Shown: positions 45,609-57,774 of the stretch, piece after piece
How positions within the stretch are numbered: the first letter of the stretch is position 1
Layout of the letters: each line of letters opens with the position of its first letter
Source of the DNA: Crocodylus rhombifer
Lineage: Eukaryota > Chordata > Crocodylia > Crocodylidae
Reading direction: 5' to 3'
Length of the DNA: 64,000 nt
Assembly: GCA_038503035.1 (NCBI GenBank)
Contig: JAVSML010020787.1
Coordinates: 1 to 64,000, forward strand
Program-made: the position numbers and the translations under genes
The notes under the pieces: generated by a model
Databases searched by the model: none
What the model was told of the DNA's origin: nothing
The model's input: the letters and a program-made list of their open reading frames with translations, nothing else

Positions 45609-46370
45609 TTTATACAGTGGGCACAAGTTACTTGACACAGGTATACGAGGCACTGGCCAGTTTTAAGTGTCCCTACTCAAACTAATTAGCCATAATAGCA
45701 TAACTTATCCTAGTGATCTTATTCATGTACAGACTTTTGCATGCACAAAGTATTTGACTAAAGAACGGCATCATTGTCCTTGATTCTTAAAGCCATATCC
45801 ATAAGCACCAACAGTAGCATTCACTTACCCAGTCAAGCTGAACTACAGCTCATCTTATCAACATACATCTAGGGAACGTAATAAGAAACTGATTTATCAA
45901 GGCTATTTTGTAGATATTAGAACTTTTTTTTTCAACCTAAGGGCTTGCAGAGTAAGCTAGGAGTCTACTCACCTCACTGCCACAGAATGAATCGAACTGC
46001 AGTCCCTTCAGTTCAGATTTTCCAGAAGCGTTTAAAAGTGAACTATTCCAGGACAGATCCTCAGAAGTACTTTGGCACCCAAATCTGCCATTCAGCCACC
46101 ACCGCCATCTTCATATTGCAGCTCTGTTGTTGCCTACACCTGTAAGTGCTTAAATGCCTCCTGATGGACAGTACGGAGCCACCTAATTGTTGACCTTACC
46201 CCACAGCACAAGCCCCAGAAACCTTGAACAGGGATACTCATAATAGTCATTCCTCAGGAGTGCCCAGTGCAACCTGCACAAGTGCATGTCCTAGCCCACA
46301 ACAGTCTGCTACTTGGGGCACTAGCACAGGAGGACTGCTCCAATGTAAACCAAAGCAGCGCAGCCTAGTG

Positions 46371-46577
46371 CAGGGATTTTCAAACCTCCTAAAAGTTCCA
46401 GTCACTCCTCCTGCTGTGGCACCATTACCCCTGGCTCTGTGAACACTGTGAACTGCCACAGAGCCAGGTGGGCTGGCTTGACAATGGCAGCACACTGCCA
46501 TTACCCATCTCTTTGTGGAACCCCTGATGACTTCTCACAGATCCCCAGGGCTCTGAAGAACAGCTTGAAAACCACTC
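46371..46577. mobile_element. hAT-like MITE (probable)
   Basis: 207 bp beginning CAGGGATTTTCAAACC and ending GCTTGAAAACCACTC (inverted GAGTGGTTTTCAAGC), flanked by GCCTAGTG and ACCTAATG (6 of 8 matching). The open frames here are incidental. Confidence 0.55.
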
Positions 46578-47764
46578 ACCTAATGGATGGGGTACAAGAC
46601 ACCAGTATTTTCCTCCTGGTGCTGCCACTAGCTAGCATAGTGACCCTGAGCAAATCTTTTAACCTCCATGTCCCTTGGTCCACTCACAGCTTATGCCATG
46701 GTTCACAACTCAAATGAAACTACTTTCAGGTGTGCAACTCACATTTGACTGCTGCTTGTCAAAATGCCTTGCTCTCAGCAGCTGCAATTCTTTCAACTTT
46801 TTCATTTTGAAAATCTCCCCCTAAAATTAAACTTCGTAATTTTAAGAGCTCTTTAAGCATTTGATAAAATTAACACCAATCTTATTAACACTATATAATC
46901 TCATTTAAAGCTTAGCTGTTATGAAATCTTAGAGATACTGGATGTGATCATAGTCCCGATGACTTTGGTGCACCCAGGATTTAACCCCTCTAATGCTTTA
47001 AACTTCTGTTCACTGGGAAGCCAGTGCAAAGAACCCAAGACAAGGTTTCAGTCCTCACAGACAGAAAGCTCTTAATAGGATTAGCCCCAAGAACCTCTCT
47101 GTAACCACAACCTCCCACTCCCATTATGTTCCATTAGCATGCAGAAAGACCTGAAAAGCAAGAATGTGTCATTCTGTTTTCAAATACTAGGTGGCACTGA
47201 CACTACAGCCAGAGGCCCAGACAAAGTAGGTGCATCATGTCTGAAATGTACTGGGAGAGCCTTCAAGTTATTTCCTTCTCCAGCTCCTGAGCACCTGTGA
47301 TCCAGTGCAGGAATCTGGTCCCAAAAGACTTAAATGCTACAAGAGCCGGCCATTTAGATTAACCTAAAACCAGGAGGGTTGGGATGTAGTCACCTACCAT
47401 AAAACTGTTAAGAACTGTGAAATGTTAGATTTTTCCAAAGTTGACAGAATTGCTTCAGTCACCTGCTTGGAGCAGTAAGGTAAGAAAACTGACAGATGCT
47501 TCCAAGGGGAGGGGAGTCTTGGTGTACTCCTTGGAAAGAAACACATATCACTCCTTTTCTACACAATATAACCCAACAGAAAGCAACAAAATTGCAACTA
47601 AAGCAATACATGAAAAGAAAAAAATCCTATATTAAGTTATGGAAGATGCTTAAAATCAGTGGATTCTTCAGATAAAACTCTTGGGGACATAAGCCACTTT
47701 TTCACAGATTTCAAGGGAAGCATAACTTTAAATATAAATGTTAAAATACTAAAATGAAAGTCAG

Positions 47765-47875
47765 TAACAAACTGGGATAGACCTGATGAAGAATATCTTG
47801 CATTCAAAAGATTGTCTAGCTCTATCCCAACTATACAATTAGTCCAATAGGAGATATCCTAAGAAGTCCTCATCT
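47765..47875 (-). repeat. Interspersed repeat copy ('gatgaagaatatcttgcatt')
   Basis: On the minus strand it reads gatatctcctattggactaa, then caatcttttgaatgcaagat, then cttcatcaggtctatccc. This is the same family as 3880-3955 and 51963-52180. Confidence 0.55.
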
Positions 47876-48479
47876 CTCACAATTTCTGGACCATCATGGC
47901 TACAACTTCACTCTTCCACTACAAAAATCTTCTAATAAAGCCAAGTGTTATGCTAGAAGAATCCTATCTTTGGTCTTAAACAGTTACTGTTTGTTAGATA
48001 TTAATGCTAATATTCTAACTGAATAATTCATCTTGTTTTATATGCTAGTTGTGTATTATTAGTCTAACCAGTATGCAGTGAGCCCTGCTTAAATGCACAA
48101 TTCCAGGATTGGGAAACAAACAACTATTTACCCCAGAGTGTGTATTTACTAGCACTCAATGTAAGTGCTCATTAAGAATAGGAACAGCCTGTGCTCTGGT
48201 TTAACCCCTCATTAGTTACCTTTTTCTCACATCCTATGACTAACAACAGCCTTGAAAAGAAGACTTTTCAGGTATGGACATATATTTTAGAGCATGCCAC
48301 AGCTTGTGCATCAGCTGTTACCTGTTAAGTCTGCAGAACCCTTAGCTATACCACCCTACCCTTTATTCTGAAAGAAGCAGAATTAAAACTGGAGCAGATT
48401 TGCCACACTTGTAAGATTATAGATCATGCAGATGTAGTAGTGGCATCCCAATAGCTTGTATCGGTATCCTTTGACATTA

Positions 48480-49170
48480 AGATCATAGGAAAGTAGGGCT
48501 GGAAGGGAACTCAAGATCATCTAGTCCAGGCCCCCTGGTTAAGGCAGGATTGTCCCAGACTGAACGGTCCCAGCCACATATCTGTCCAATCAGCTCTTGA
48601 AAATTTCCAAGGATGGAGATTCCACAAGTTTCTGCAGGCAGCCTGTTCCAATGTTTGACCACCCTCAAAATCAGAAAATTCCTCCCCATCTCCAGCCTGC
48701 ATTTCCTCTGCTGCAGTTCAAATCCATCGCTCCTAGTTCTGTACCCTACAGCCATAGGGAAAAACCCCTCACCATCCTCTCTCTAATTGTCCTTCGGGTA
48801 TTTGAAGACAGTTATCAAATCCCTTACCCCCCCTTCCGTCTTCTCTTCTCGATTAAATAACCCTACCTCTTTCAGCCTTTCCTTGTAAGTCCCGCTTCCC
48901 AGGCCCCTAACCATTTTTGTCACTGCACTGGACTCTCTCCAATCCATCCACATCCTTCTTGAAGTATGGGGCCCAAAACTGGACCCAGTCTCCAGATGAG
49001 GCCTCACCACCACTGAACAGAGGGAAAGAATCAACTCCCCTTAATCTGCAAGTGACCCTCCTGTTGATACAAACCAAAATACCATTGACACTTTTGGCAA
49101 CAAGAGCACACTGTTGGCTCATTATTCAGCTTGTTACATCTGTCTATATCCTTGACCATTTTTCCAGGTA
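48480..49170 (-). mobile_element. CR1 LINE 3' part
   Basis: The 3' tail is at about 48482 (atcataggaaagtagggctg, ggaagggaactcaagatcat). The minus strand encodes GYRTRSDGFELQQRKC, FLILRVVKHWNRLPAETC and, upstream in other frames, GTYKERLKEVGLFN and VQFWAPYFKKDVDGLERVQ. It is intergenic, about 1.7 kb beyond the UBE2I poly(A) site. Confidence 0.88.
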
Positions 49171-50327
49171 AGCAGTTGGACAGAGTAAGATTACATTACA
49201 AAGTAGACATTAGGACTGAAGTTCATATGCACTTAAGTGGTTTATGCACTTAACCAACAGGTTACAATGAAAGCAAAGGCAAAGAAATTGAGATAAACAT
49301 CATGTTATAATGTATACAGTTAGAATTATTAACTTATCCAGTATGCCTATAAGTGCAGCACACCAATTACAAGAATGGCCTTTTGAGAAGCATCCTACAT
49401 GTATGCAAACTGGTTCAATCACGTTATTGTTTTTGTAGTATAACAGCTACACTGAACATGCTGCTGAGTAAAGAAAGCATTTTTGCCTCAGAAAGTATCA
49501 GCCGTACATACTTGAAAATACGTTTATTGATCCATTTTTCAAAGATCCCAAAAGTTAGACAACATCTTCCTAACCACCACTTTGTATAGGAGCACATAAG
49601 ACACTAGTCTATGTGGTTAAAGGGAAGGTCAAACAGAACATTTGACACAGCTTCTTTTGCCTGAACTGTACTTTCAATTAGTAAATCAGCAGAAGGAAAG
49701 TCAGTTACTTCCATGGGGCCAACATTTCATACCTTTTTTAGGCAAACTGGATCAGGGACTGTGGGTAGTAAATCTCTTCCTCATTCATGATAAAAATAAT
49801 TTCCTTAACTTATTCTGCATTGATCAATCAATTCAACTTTTTGTTAACTGATATATATGAATACCCAATTACCAAAAATGATATTACACACTACTCACAG
49901 AAAGTGGAAAGATGAAAGCAAGGGAGATAAGGTTGAAAGCTGAGTTCTGTCTTTGGTTATGACAGTTAATCTAAAAACATTCCCAAAAATTTACAAACCT
50001 ACTATCTCTTGGTAAAAATGGGACTATAAATGTAATAGGGAAATAGAGTTATATTTCAAAGCCAGTCCAGCTGCGGCGTTACATTTTAGACAGAGTGAAG
50101 CTTTTGTCATTTCATCACCAGTTTGGTAGAATTACCTTTGCAAAAAAGGAAGTGTGGGAAATAAGTCTATAAACGCTGTTACATTTCAGACTTGGTTGGG
50201 GCAAGGAAAAGAAGGGTCTCTTTAAATTTAAAAACTCTTCTCTTAGTCATAAGAGTTAAGTTATAAACACAGGCAAGAACTTTGCCCCTTCTCCCAATGT
50301 TACCTTCATTGACTTTCAGATAATGGT

Positions 50328-50344
50328 TCTCTCTCTCTCTCTCT
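50328..50344. repeat. (CT)n microsatellite
   Basis: About eight CT units followed by a T run. Confidence 0.85.
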
Positions 50345-50899
50345 TTTTTTTAAAGCAGTCATTTAAAAACTGTAGATTCTAAAAATTACCTCAACACTTC
50401 CAGCAAAATAGTCTTTATTATATACAGTTCAATCTAGCTTACTATTCTTTAGGTTCAATACCTACATATTTTGTTTTAAAACATTCCAATTTGTAAACCC
50501 TCACTCCAAACTGGTTATATCAATAACTGAATCTATAGGATTAATATACATAATAGTAGTGCATCTTGCTATCAGTCTATTGTTATATTTATAACCTAGT
50601 TACAGTACTGACCACTTTAACCAATCTAGCTAACAATACGCTAGTTGGAGCTTACTCTTCTTAAAAGATTTCAGGAATGGATTTAAAAGTACTTAAGGTT
50701 GTATAACCTTTACTCCACAGAATAGAGTTAAAAGGGGGCAACTTCTACAACAGATGACAATGAGAGAGATGGAATGTTATCAACGGCTTCTACAAAGGGA
50801 CAGAAGGAGAGAGGGGTGGTATTTACTAAATTTTGTCTGAGACTGTTTAACAGGAAGCCCTTCCTCCTTTTAATTGTTTAATGAAGATAATGAAACAAA

Positions 50900-51494
50900 A
50901 ACCTTTATATAAACAGTTTATTTACTCTAAACAGCAACACAGACAAAAACGCCATATAAACACAAAGGAAGTGATGCAGAATCAAGATGCTGGCTGACTT
51001 TGGATCTCAGAGGCTCTTAAGCAATAACAACCTAGTTTCTGAAAGATAGAAAAACAAATTAAGGGGAGGGAAGGGGGTGGAGGGCATGATTTTTTCATAC
51101 AGCCAGCTAGAGGCTAAATATAGTTCTAAACATTTTAAAGCATGCCTGCATCAGATAGCAAAGTAACTAGAGATACTAGTGAATTTATAGAAGTATAAAA
51201 GTTTATAATTTTACAGCAGTTGAAATACTGACATCAATATTAAAATAAAAGCAAGTTTTACATAACAATCAAAAATACAAAAGACTGAAGGAAGAGACCC
51301 TGTATGAAAAAACTGGGGCAATTCAGCGAATTTAGAACTGTATACAAGTGGCGAATATGGAAAATGGCACACATACAACCCCCTCCCCTAAGTGGATATT
51401 AATTGTACATAGCAACATTAGATTTTGCAAAAATTTTGTAAACAAGTTCTTGCCAAACCAATCCCTTCCTTTTAAGATGCTGCATGACAGGTGC
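50900..51494 (-). other. UBE2I: UBE2I 3' UTR
   Basis: About 595 nt of transcribed, non-coding sequence follows the stop codon. Several blocks look like the mammalian UBE2I 3' UTR as I recall it, for example the stretch near 51180-51310 and the last 70 bases around 50905-50970, which ends with a poly(A) signal. This much conservation suggests regulatory constraint on the mRNA tail. The identification rests on memory of the human mRNA and the exact cleavage point is inferred. Confidence 0.8.
50917..50922 (-). terminator. UBE2I: UBE2I poly(A) signal AATAAA
   Basis: The plus strand reads tttatt, AATAAA on the gene strand, embedded in GAGTAAATAAACTG about 575 nt after the stop codon. Cleavage would be expected 10-30 nt further left. 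Another AATAAA at 50414-50419 could serve a longer form. Confidence 0.75.
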
Positions 51495-51558
51495 TTATGA
51501 TGGCGCAAACTTCTTGGCTTGTGCTCGAACCCTCTTTTCATATTCCACTCTGTTTTGG
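51495..51558 (-). CDS. UBE2I: UBE2I last coding exon (residues 138-158 and stop)
   Basis: 64 nt coding part of the terminal exon, acceptor tactctccag|C. It encodes QNRVEYEKRVRAQAKKFAPS and ends with TAA at 51495-51497. The length and C-terminus are exactly those expected for UBC9. The exon continues as 3' UTR to about 50900. Confidence 0.98.
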
Positions 51559-51962
51559 CTGGAGAGTAAAAAAAGAAAGTAATTACTTTTGGGGGGAACA
51601 CACAGATATCAGATACAGCAGATGTCAATCTACACAATGAGTTCTAGGAGTTCTTATGTATGAGACTAAATTATTTCTGAAGGCAGAAGATTAGACAGAG
51701 AAGTTTCCCTATACACTTAGAGGAGCAGGGACTCGCGGAAACACAGTACACGGCAGTGAACTAGTCAGGGTACAGTTCACATGCTTTGCTTCCTTGCCAA
51801 GAAGGAGGTGCTGGTGTACTGTGCTTCCCTCTTGTAATGGGATTATTGTTTCTTTTCAGAACCAGGAAATGCAAAAATGAAACTGTAAAAAAGTTCTACC
51901 AAAAAAGACACTATCTGGTTGCCTTTTTTTAATGCTGACTTTCCCATGCATGCAAGAAGAAT

Positions 51963-52185
51963 CCTTGCTGGGTTTTTGGTTGGAGCTGGGTTGGTCTAAG
52001 GACATAGCAGGCAAGGCTCTTTGGGTAGATGTGATATCTTTTATCAGATCAACTGAGTAGCTGGAAAAAAGTTCTTTGCAAGCTTTTGGGCGCAGTCATC
52101 CTGCTTCAGCCATAAAAAGTCTCTGGTGTACTGAGACTCCAAGGAATGAGAGAAGCTAAAAGTGTGACAGGTTGTCAGTGAGAAT
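51963..52185 (+). repeat. Interspersed reptile repeat ('gatatcttttatcagatcaa')
   Basis: The longest copy of this family in the window: ctgggttggtctaaggacat, then ggctctttgggtagatgtga, then tatcttttatcagatcaact, then ttctttgcaagcttttgggc and catcctgcttcagcc. It lies in the last UBE2I intron. The family has no obvious coding region. Confidence 0.6.
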
Positions 52186-54589
52186 TCTCTAAAAGAATCC
52201 TTGTTAATTTGAGGCCAGGAGAAAAACTTGATGAAAAAGATAAAATTAAGGTGTTTAAAAGGTAAAGAATTTCCACAGAAGGGTGTCAGTACTAGCTTTT
52301 ATCACTAGACACCTACATCCACAACTCAGAATTTCATCCTAGCCTCTATTTGACAATGCTCTGCACCACAGATAAGTACTAAGTTCAGTACACGTGGCAA
52401 GCACCCTGAAGCTTATTACAAAAGCAGGTGCTGCTTCTAGGTAAAGAGGAACAACTATGAGAACTGCCCTTAAAATCTTCTGCAAATGACCATACAAGTT
52501 CTAATTACATGTTCCAAAAGGAAAGGCAGACAAATGGCCAACCTGAATAAGTAGGCGGCAGAATTCCAGAGCTTCTTTTTTGCCACCACATTCTGCATCA
52601 GCAGTAAATAAATGCCAGCTCATGACTAAACAATCAAAGGGTTAAATGAGAAAGATCTCTGCTACAGAGTAACAGCTCATGTGTCCAAAACTACACAATT
52701 CCTTTAAAAAGGTCATTTGGAATCCACTTTGATTAGAAGGGGCCATCAAATCTTACAACCTGGCAGTTTGGGTAAGACAGATCACTAGTATTTGGGCAAA
52801 AGGTGTATTTGTTGCAGGAAAAAGGAAACAGATTATTTTGAGAAGTGGGACATGACCACAACTTTGTGGACGCATCACACTGGTAGACAGATGTTCAGCT
52901 CACGCTTGCATAGCAAAACTGGCAGGCAGGAAACATGACATCTCATTAAGTTCTCTTCACACACTGGAGTCATAATAGTTTTCTTCTAAAGCTTCCTAGA
53001 TTGCGCATGGAACAATTTAACTGGCAAGTTAAATGATGTGCTTTCTCCTCAAAATCTCACAATCTTTTCCTGCCACAGAAGCCTGCTAGCTATCATCTCT
53101 TGCCTTAGCAGGTCTGTATAGGTGTGTACTTGAACTTAGTTTCTCCCATCTAACAAGGAAAGACAGGAATATTCTAGTAATAGTGCTTAAAATTCCATTA
53201 GTCTTACAGAACAACAGATCAGCAGTTAAGACAGTAAGCCACCAGTACAAATCTGAACAATTTATTTTCTTGAATACAAATATAACAGTTCAATTGAAAA
53301 GACCTGTTTAAACAGTATCACATCTTCCCATGTATTTATTTACCAGATCAAGTTGCAAATGCATGTGACCTTTTGCTCTCTGGGTAATTTCTCACAACAC
53401 CAATTATTCATTAAGAGTAACAGTGACCTGGACTATCACCACGGTGCACACACAAGTTAGACATCCTTTTAGCTACTCTGCAGCCTATGAAGATATGATA
53501 CACTTGGGTCAGTCTACTTTTAAGATACATTTCCATCTGATGAAATCCCTCTAGATGTAGGAAGACTTGTGAGCCAGCATCCATGCACCTCACTTTGAGT
53601 GTTCTGGGTTTTAATCTCAAGTTAAAAATCAAGTTTTGGCTTTACACATACAAGAGGTATTGCAATTCAGTAGGTGTCCCTTGTTCTGGAGATGACGACT
53701 GCTGGAACTGATGCAGTTATGAGGAAGGGAAAATTGGATGGATATAGCTGAAGAGCCTTTATACAGCTGTAGAAAAGCTTTAACAAGCCCTGCTCCAGGT
53801 CTTCTATAGCCCAGTTCTATACAAGGGACTTGTAAGAGAGCATGCAAGTTCCTCAGAGTTTATTTTATTTTTGCTAAGAACTAAGCACATAGAAACTACT
53901 ACTTTCATCTCTTGTAACTAGGTTCTTAGCTGGAAACTTGATTCTTATTATGTTAACGTCAACAAGAGACTGCAGACAAAAGGAGCTTGACTTTATATAC
54001 AAGAGTCCGGTTTTCCTTTTGTGGTGGTACTTGCCTAGAACCTGCTCTCTGTAGTTCACTATGAATGGGAGGTGAGTTGGGGGTAGAGCTGGGACAAACT
54101 TTGTTTTTGCTCAAAGTTGGTATGATGTGCTCCAGCTGATGAGTAAAATTCAGATTCCCATTTGGTGGTATGATTTTAAAACAAATTTTACTCCATATGC
54201 ATCATCTCCCAGCAGCTTACTTTTAAGTATAACCTGCCTCGTATTCCTTTACCTTTAAAAATCAAGGAATGCACAGTCTAGACTCTTGCCTCGAACTCCT
54301 GTCCCTAGCTGTATGCAGGATCATCTCCCATCCTGTGCCTGCATTCACTGATATTGAAGAATCTACTGAGGTTCTCTCAACTTTAAAGCCCAGTCCTCCA
54401 CCCTTATCCTTCCTCGATCCTGATGGCCCCATGAGACTAACTCTGCCCTCTAGGGTCAGCAGATCCAAGTGTTTTCAGAACTTGGCACTTTTCCATCATT
54501 ACTGTCCAAGATCGGGGAGGGGGGAGGGGACGAAGAGGGTTAGCTTGGAATCCCACAGCTTTCATTTGAACCTTTTATTTCCTCATTTC

Positions 54590-54985
54590 CAGCCTTGATT
54601 ACTGGGACTTTGCACCATTTAAGCCTGTGCAAAATACAGAACCAAAAGTTACTTCCATTATTTTTCCCTTCAAATATATTACATATGTTTTATTACATAT
54701 GTTTCAAGTCCTTCCAATGGCTCCCTTTATCACAAGATCAAAACAGTTTTAAGCTCACTAATTAAATCTTTCCTGGAGACTAAAATGCCCACAGAGCCTG
54801 CCATTAAATACCAGTTTGTCAGGTGGTAAACTGCAACTGTACAAACAACTAGTATCCATGACTTGCTACCTTGTATTTCCTTTTTTTTTGCCTCTATCAT
54901 TGTTTCATTTAATTGCCATGCTTTGTCCTTAGCCCAGCCTGTCAGCTGTTTAGAAGCGGTAACTCTAGACATATCTATGCAACAC
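54590..54985 (+). mobile_element. Possible L2-like LINE remnant
   Basis: Plus-strand phrases such as cagccttgattactgggact, caaaatacagaaccaaaagt, then cttccaatggctccctttat and acagttttaagctcactaat mirror the L2 ORF C-terminal pattern (Y-N-LL...VQN-A...LHWLPV...FKL). The frame is broken repeatedly, and the call rests on the spacing of these phrases. Confidence 0.4.
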
Positions 54986-55137
54986 CCAACACAATGGGAA
55001 CTTGATTCCTGACTGAGGCCACCGGGCTGTTATAACAGCAGCACAAGATAAGGGACCTTCAATATAAACTTTTACTTGAAGCTGCAGCATAAGAAAACAC
55101 CTCAGAAATTCAGGCCATTGAACAGACCAAGAAATTA

Positions 55138-55320
<183 letters not shown>

Positions 55321-55437
55321 TCAGAACTTTTTATAAAAAAGCATGATGAAGCATCCATATCACATCTTGAATTCTCACAACATGACAAAGCAAGCAACGG
55401 TACATGTCTGAAGTTTAAAACAGAAAAAGTTTATGAC

Positions 55438-55547
55438 CTGTTTAATTGTGATTGCTGGCCTCCAATCCTTGTCCTCCTCTAAGATAGAGAGGCACACTGT
55501 GCCTGAAGGATACACATTTGGATGGAATAACGGAGGTTCAAATTTAC
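55438..55547 (-). CDS. UBE2I: UBE2I coding exon 4, catalytic cysteine exon (residues 75-111)
   Basis: 110 nt, phase 1 to 0, acceptor ctgtcttag|GT and donor CAG|GTCATA. It contains the E2 HPN motif ([10 protein letters not shown]) and the active-site cysteine Cys93 in GTVCLSIL, followed by [14 protein letters not shown]. The catalytic residues are intact. The donor is a weaker match to consensus (GTCATA) than those of the neighbouring exons. Confidence 0.97.
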
Positions 55548-56256
55548 CTAAGACAGAAGATGGATGACAATTCTTTATGTGAAAAAAAACTTAAGATTCT
55601 TGGATCAATTCTTAAGTCAAAATATTTAAAAAACTGGCATCTATTAATGGTGGACACTTTTCCCTATCACAATCCCCTACTGCAAAACACCCCAGTTACA
55701 GTATTTGTTGGATTTCTGCAGTGCAGTTACTATTAGTCCTTCCACACTTCTTGGATAAAAACATTAGAATTCACCCCAGGCTACTTTGGTCCCAGATGAA
55801 CAGGACAGGTAGTCTAGGCTAGGATACAGAGAAGTTCTGGTATGGATAGACAGTAGGTATTAGCATCAATAGGCACTGACATTTTGAAGGCAAAAAACAG
55901 GTCCCAAAACAAGTAGCTGCATGCACCAGCCGTCACACTGGAAGAGAATCTTCCCTGTTATTTCAAACATCTTCACACAGTTCAGTTGTATACCTGCCTC
56001 TCTCTCCCCTCCTGCCACCCTCCCAACCCCACCGCATTTTTTAAAAAACACAAAGAAACATGAATGAATTTTGGTCCTAAAATCAAATTTTGTTTCCTTA
56101 ATAGCCCCACAGTCTGTACTAGGCTTAAATGCAAAGCAACAGATAACCTACCTTGAAGCAAAACACTAATAAGCGAACGCTGAATATACTTTTTTCTGCA
56201 CTGCACCATGGCTTTAAGCAAGATTTAACCTATAATAAAATTTATGGTTAACAAGT

Positions 56257-56304
56257 TGGTCAGTTGACCAGTCAAATAATGTCAATTGACTGGTCAACTG
56301 ACCA
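56257..56304. repeat. Perfect 19-bp inverted repeat
   Basis: TGGTCAGTTGACCAGTCAA (56257-56275) and its exact reverse complement (56286-56304) are separated by 10 bases. A related motif, ttgactggtcaaatggtcaa, lies near 59437. It could be one end of a DNA transposon. Confidence 0.85.
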
Positions 56305-56344
56305 CTACAATTTGACCAAAGTCAAAAATTGTCAAATGTACTCT

Positions 56345-56420
56345 GAAGCCAAGAGTGCACTGGCATAGGTGGTATCTTTTTTATTGCATCAGTGTCATCT
56401 GTTAGCAAGGGCAGAAGCAA
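56345..56420 (+). repeat. Short interspersed-repeat fragment
   Basis: The string ggtggtatcttttttattgc resembles the 'gatatcttttatt' family at 51963. Confidence 0.35.
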
Positions 56421-56564
56421 GGACTTCTTGCCCCTCGGTCCTGCACATAGACACATTCTCCATTTAGAACTCCTCTCTCCTGAGCCACACGCGGCTGCAG
56501 AAGATGCTCTCTGGTCAGGGAAGAACCAAAGCCAGCTACATAAAAAAGGGTTCTCCTAATGGCC

Positions 56565-57774
56565 AGCTGCTATGAATGCAGACACTTCCAAAAGCAACAT
56601 GGTACTCCTGGGGAAGAACGATCAACAATATAAATACAGAATGGGCGAGACCTGACTGGATGGTAGCACTTCAGAGAAAGATCTAAGCATCTTAGTAGAT
56701 CAGACTTGGTACAAGTCTGCAGTGAGATGCAGCTACACAAAATGTGAATGCCACTGTGGGACACATCAATAGAAGCATTACATGCAAGATATAGGACACG
56801 ACAGTGCCTCAACTTTAGTTACGCTTCATCTAGAGTAGTGTGTGCAGTTTTGGGCTGTACATTTTAAAAAAAGGATCTGGCGAAGTTAGAAAGGGTCCAG
56901 AGGCAGGCAACAAAAAATGATAAAGCACTTGGTAGGCAAGTCATACAAGGAGAGGTTGAAGGAAACAGACAAGTTCAGAGGCATTTAAGAGGAGACATGG
57001 CAGCAGCCTTCAAATACCTGAAGGTCTGCCATAAAGAAGGAGGAAAACATCTTTTCTCTCTTGCTGCTGAGAGTTGGACACAGACCACCAGCTTGAAGTT
57101 GTAGCCAACTTGGTTTAGATTAGGTACCAGGAAAAACGGTTTTCACTGTTAGGACAGTGGGGCAGTGGAACAGACTGCCTAAGGAAGCTGTAGAGTCCAC
57201 CACTGGAGGTGTTCAAAAAGAGGTTGGACAGACATTAGTCAGGGATGATGTAGGGGTAGTTATGCCTACTTTTTACTATGAGAATTTCCATGCTTCTGGA
57301 CTTTGCCGATGGCCACATAGGGTTGAGGGAATTTTTTCCCCTCCTGCTGCTACATGCATCGGGAAAGTTTTTTAAGCCTCCATCAGAGACATTGGGTATT
57401 GACTGCAGCCGAGGCTGGGGATTTTGACTGGGATGTGCTGATGCTCTTGCTGGGACTTAAACCTGGACAGATTCCTGGCTAAAGGGTCTTTCCCCTCTGC
57501 TTACAGTCAGATCAATTGCCATATTTGGGGTCAGGAAGGAATTTTACCCCATGGTCAGACTGGTATGGACTGTGGGGGTTTTCCTTCCTTTGTAGCAGGG
57601 TGTGGGACCCTTTTCCTTAGATTTCTCTAGCATATTTTTATGTCACACTTGCAGCAGTGTGACAGTGGGGGACACTGTCCTCCTGCTGTACCTGTGGCAG
57701 ATTAGGGTGTTAAGTCTCATGGCTGTGTCGGGGACGACTACAGTTTTACTTCCATTAGACAGTGGATTCAGATC
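56565..57774 (+). mobile_element. CR1 LINE 3' half with long 3' UTR, host of a nested CR1
   Basis: Plus-strand decayed ORF2 C-terminus: tgtgcagttttgggctgtac (VQFWAV-like), ggtccagaggcaggcaacaa, then gggcagtggaacagactgcc and ggaggtgttcaaaaagaggt. It is followed by a CR1-type 3' UTR with ggggtcaggaaggaatttta and ctggtatggactgtgggggt. It is interrupted at about 57775 by a minus-strand CR1 and its terminal tail seems to resume at about 58973. Confidence 0.78.

Larger units (their letters stand above)
38851..50899. other. Intergenic interval between UBE2I and BAIAP3
   Basis: About 12 kb between the UBE2I poly(A) site and the CpG island. It contains CR1 pieces at 39895, 44160 and 48480, a hAT-like MITE at 46371, a GC-richer unassigned patch at about 43380-43740 and otherwise AT-rich unique-looking sequence. 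The open frames at 43134-43980 overlap on both strands and look compositional. No conserved protein was recognised. Confidence 0.6.
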
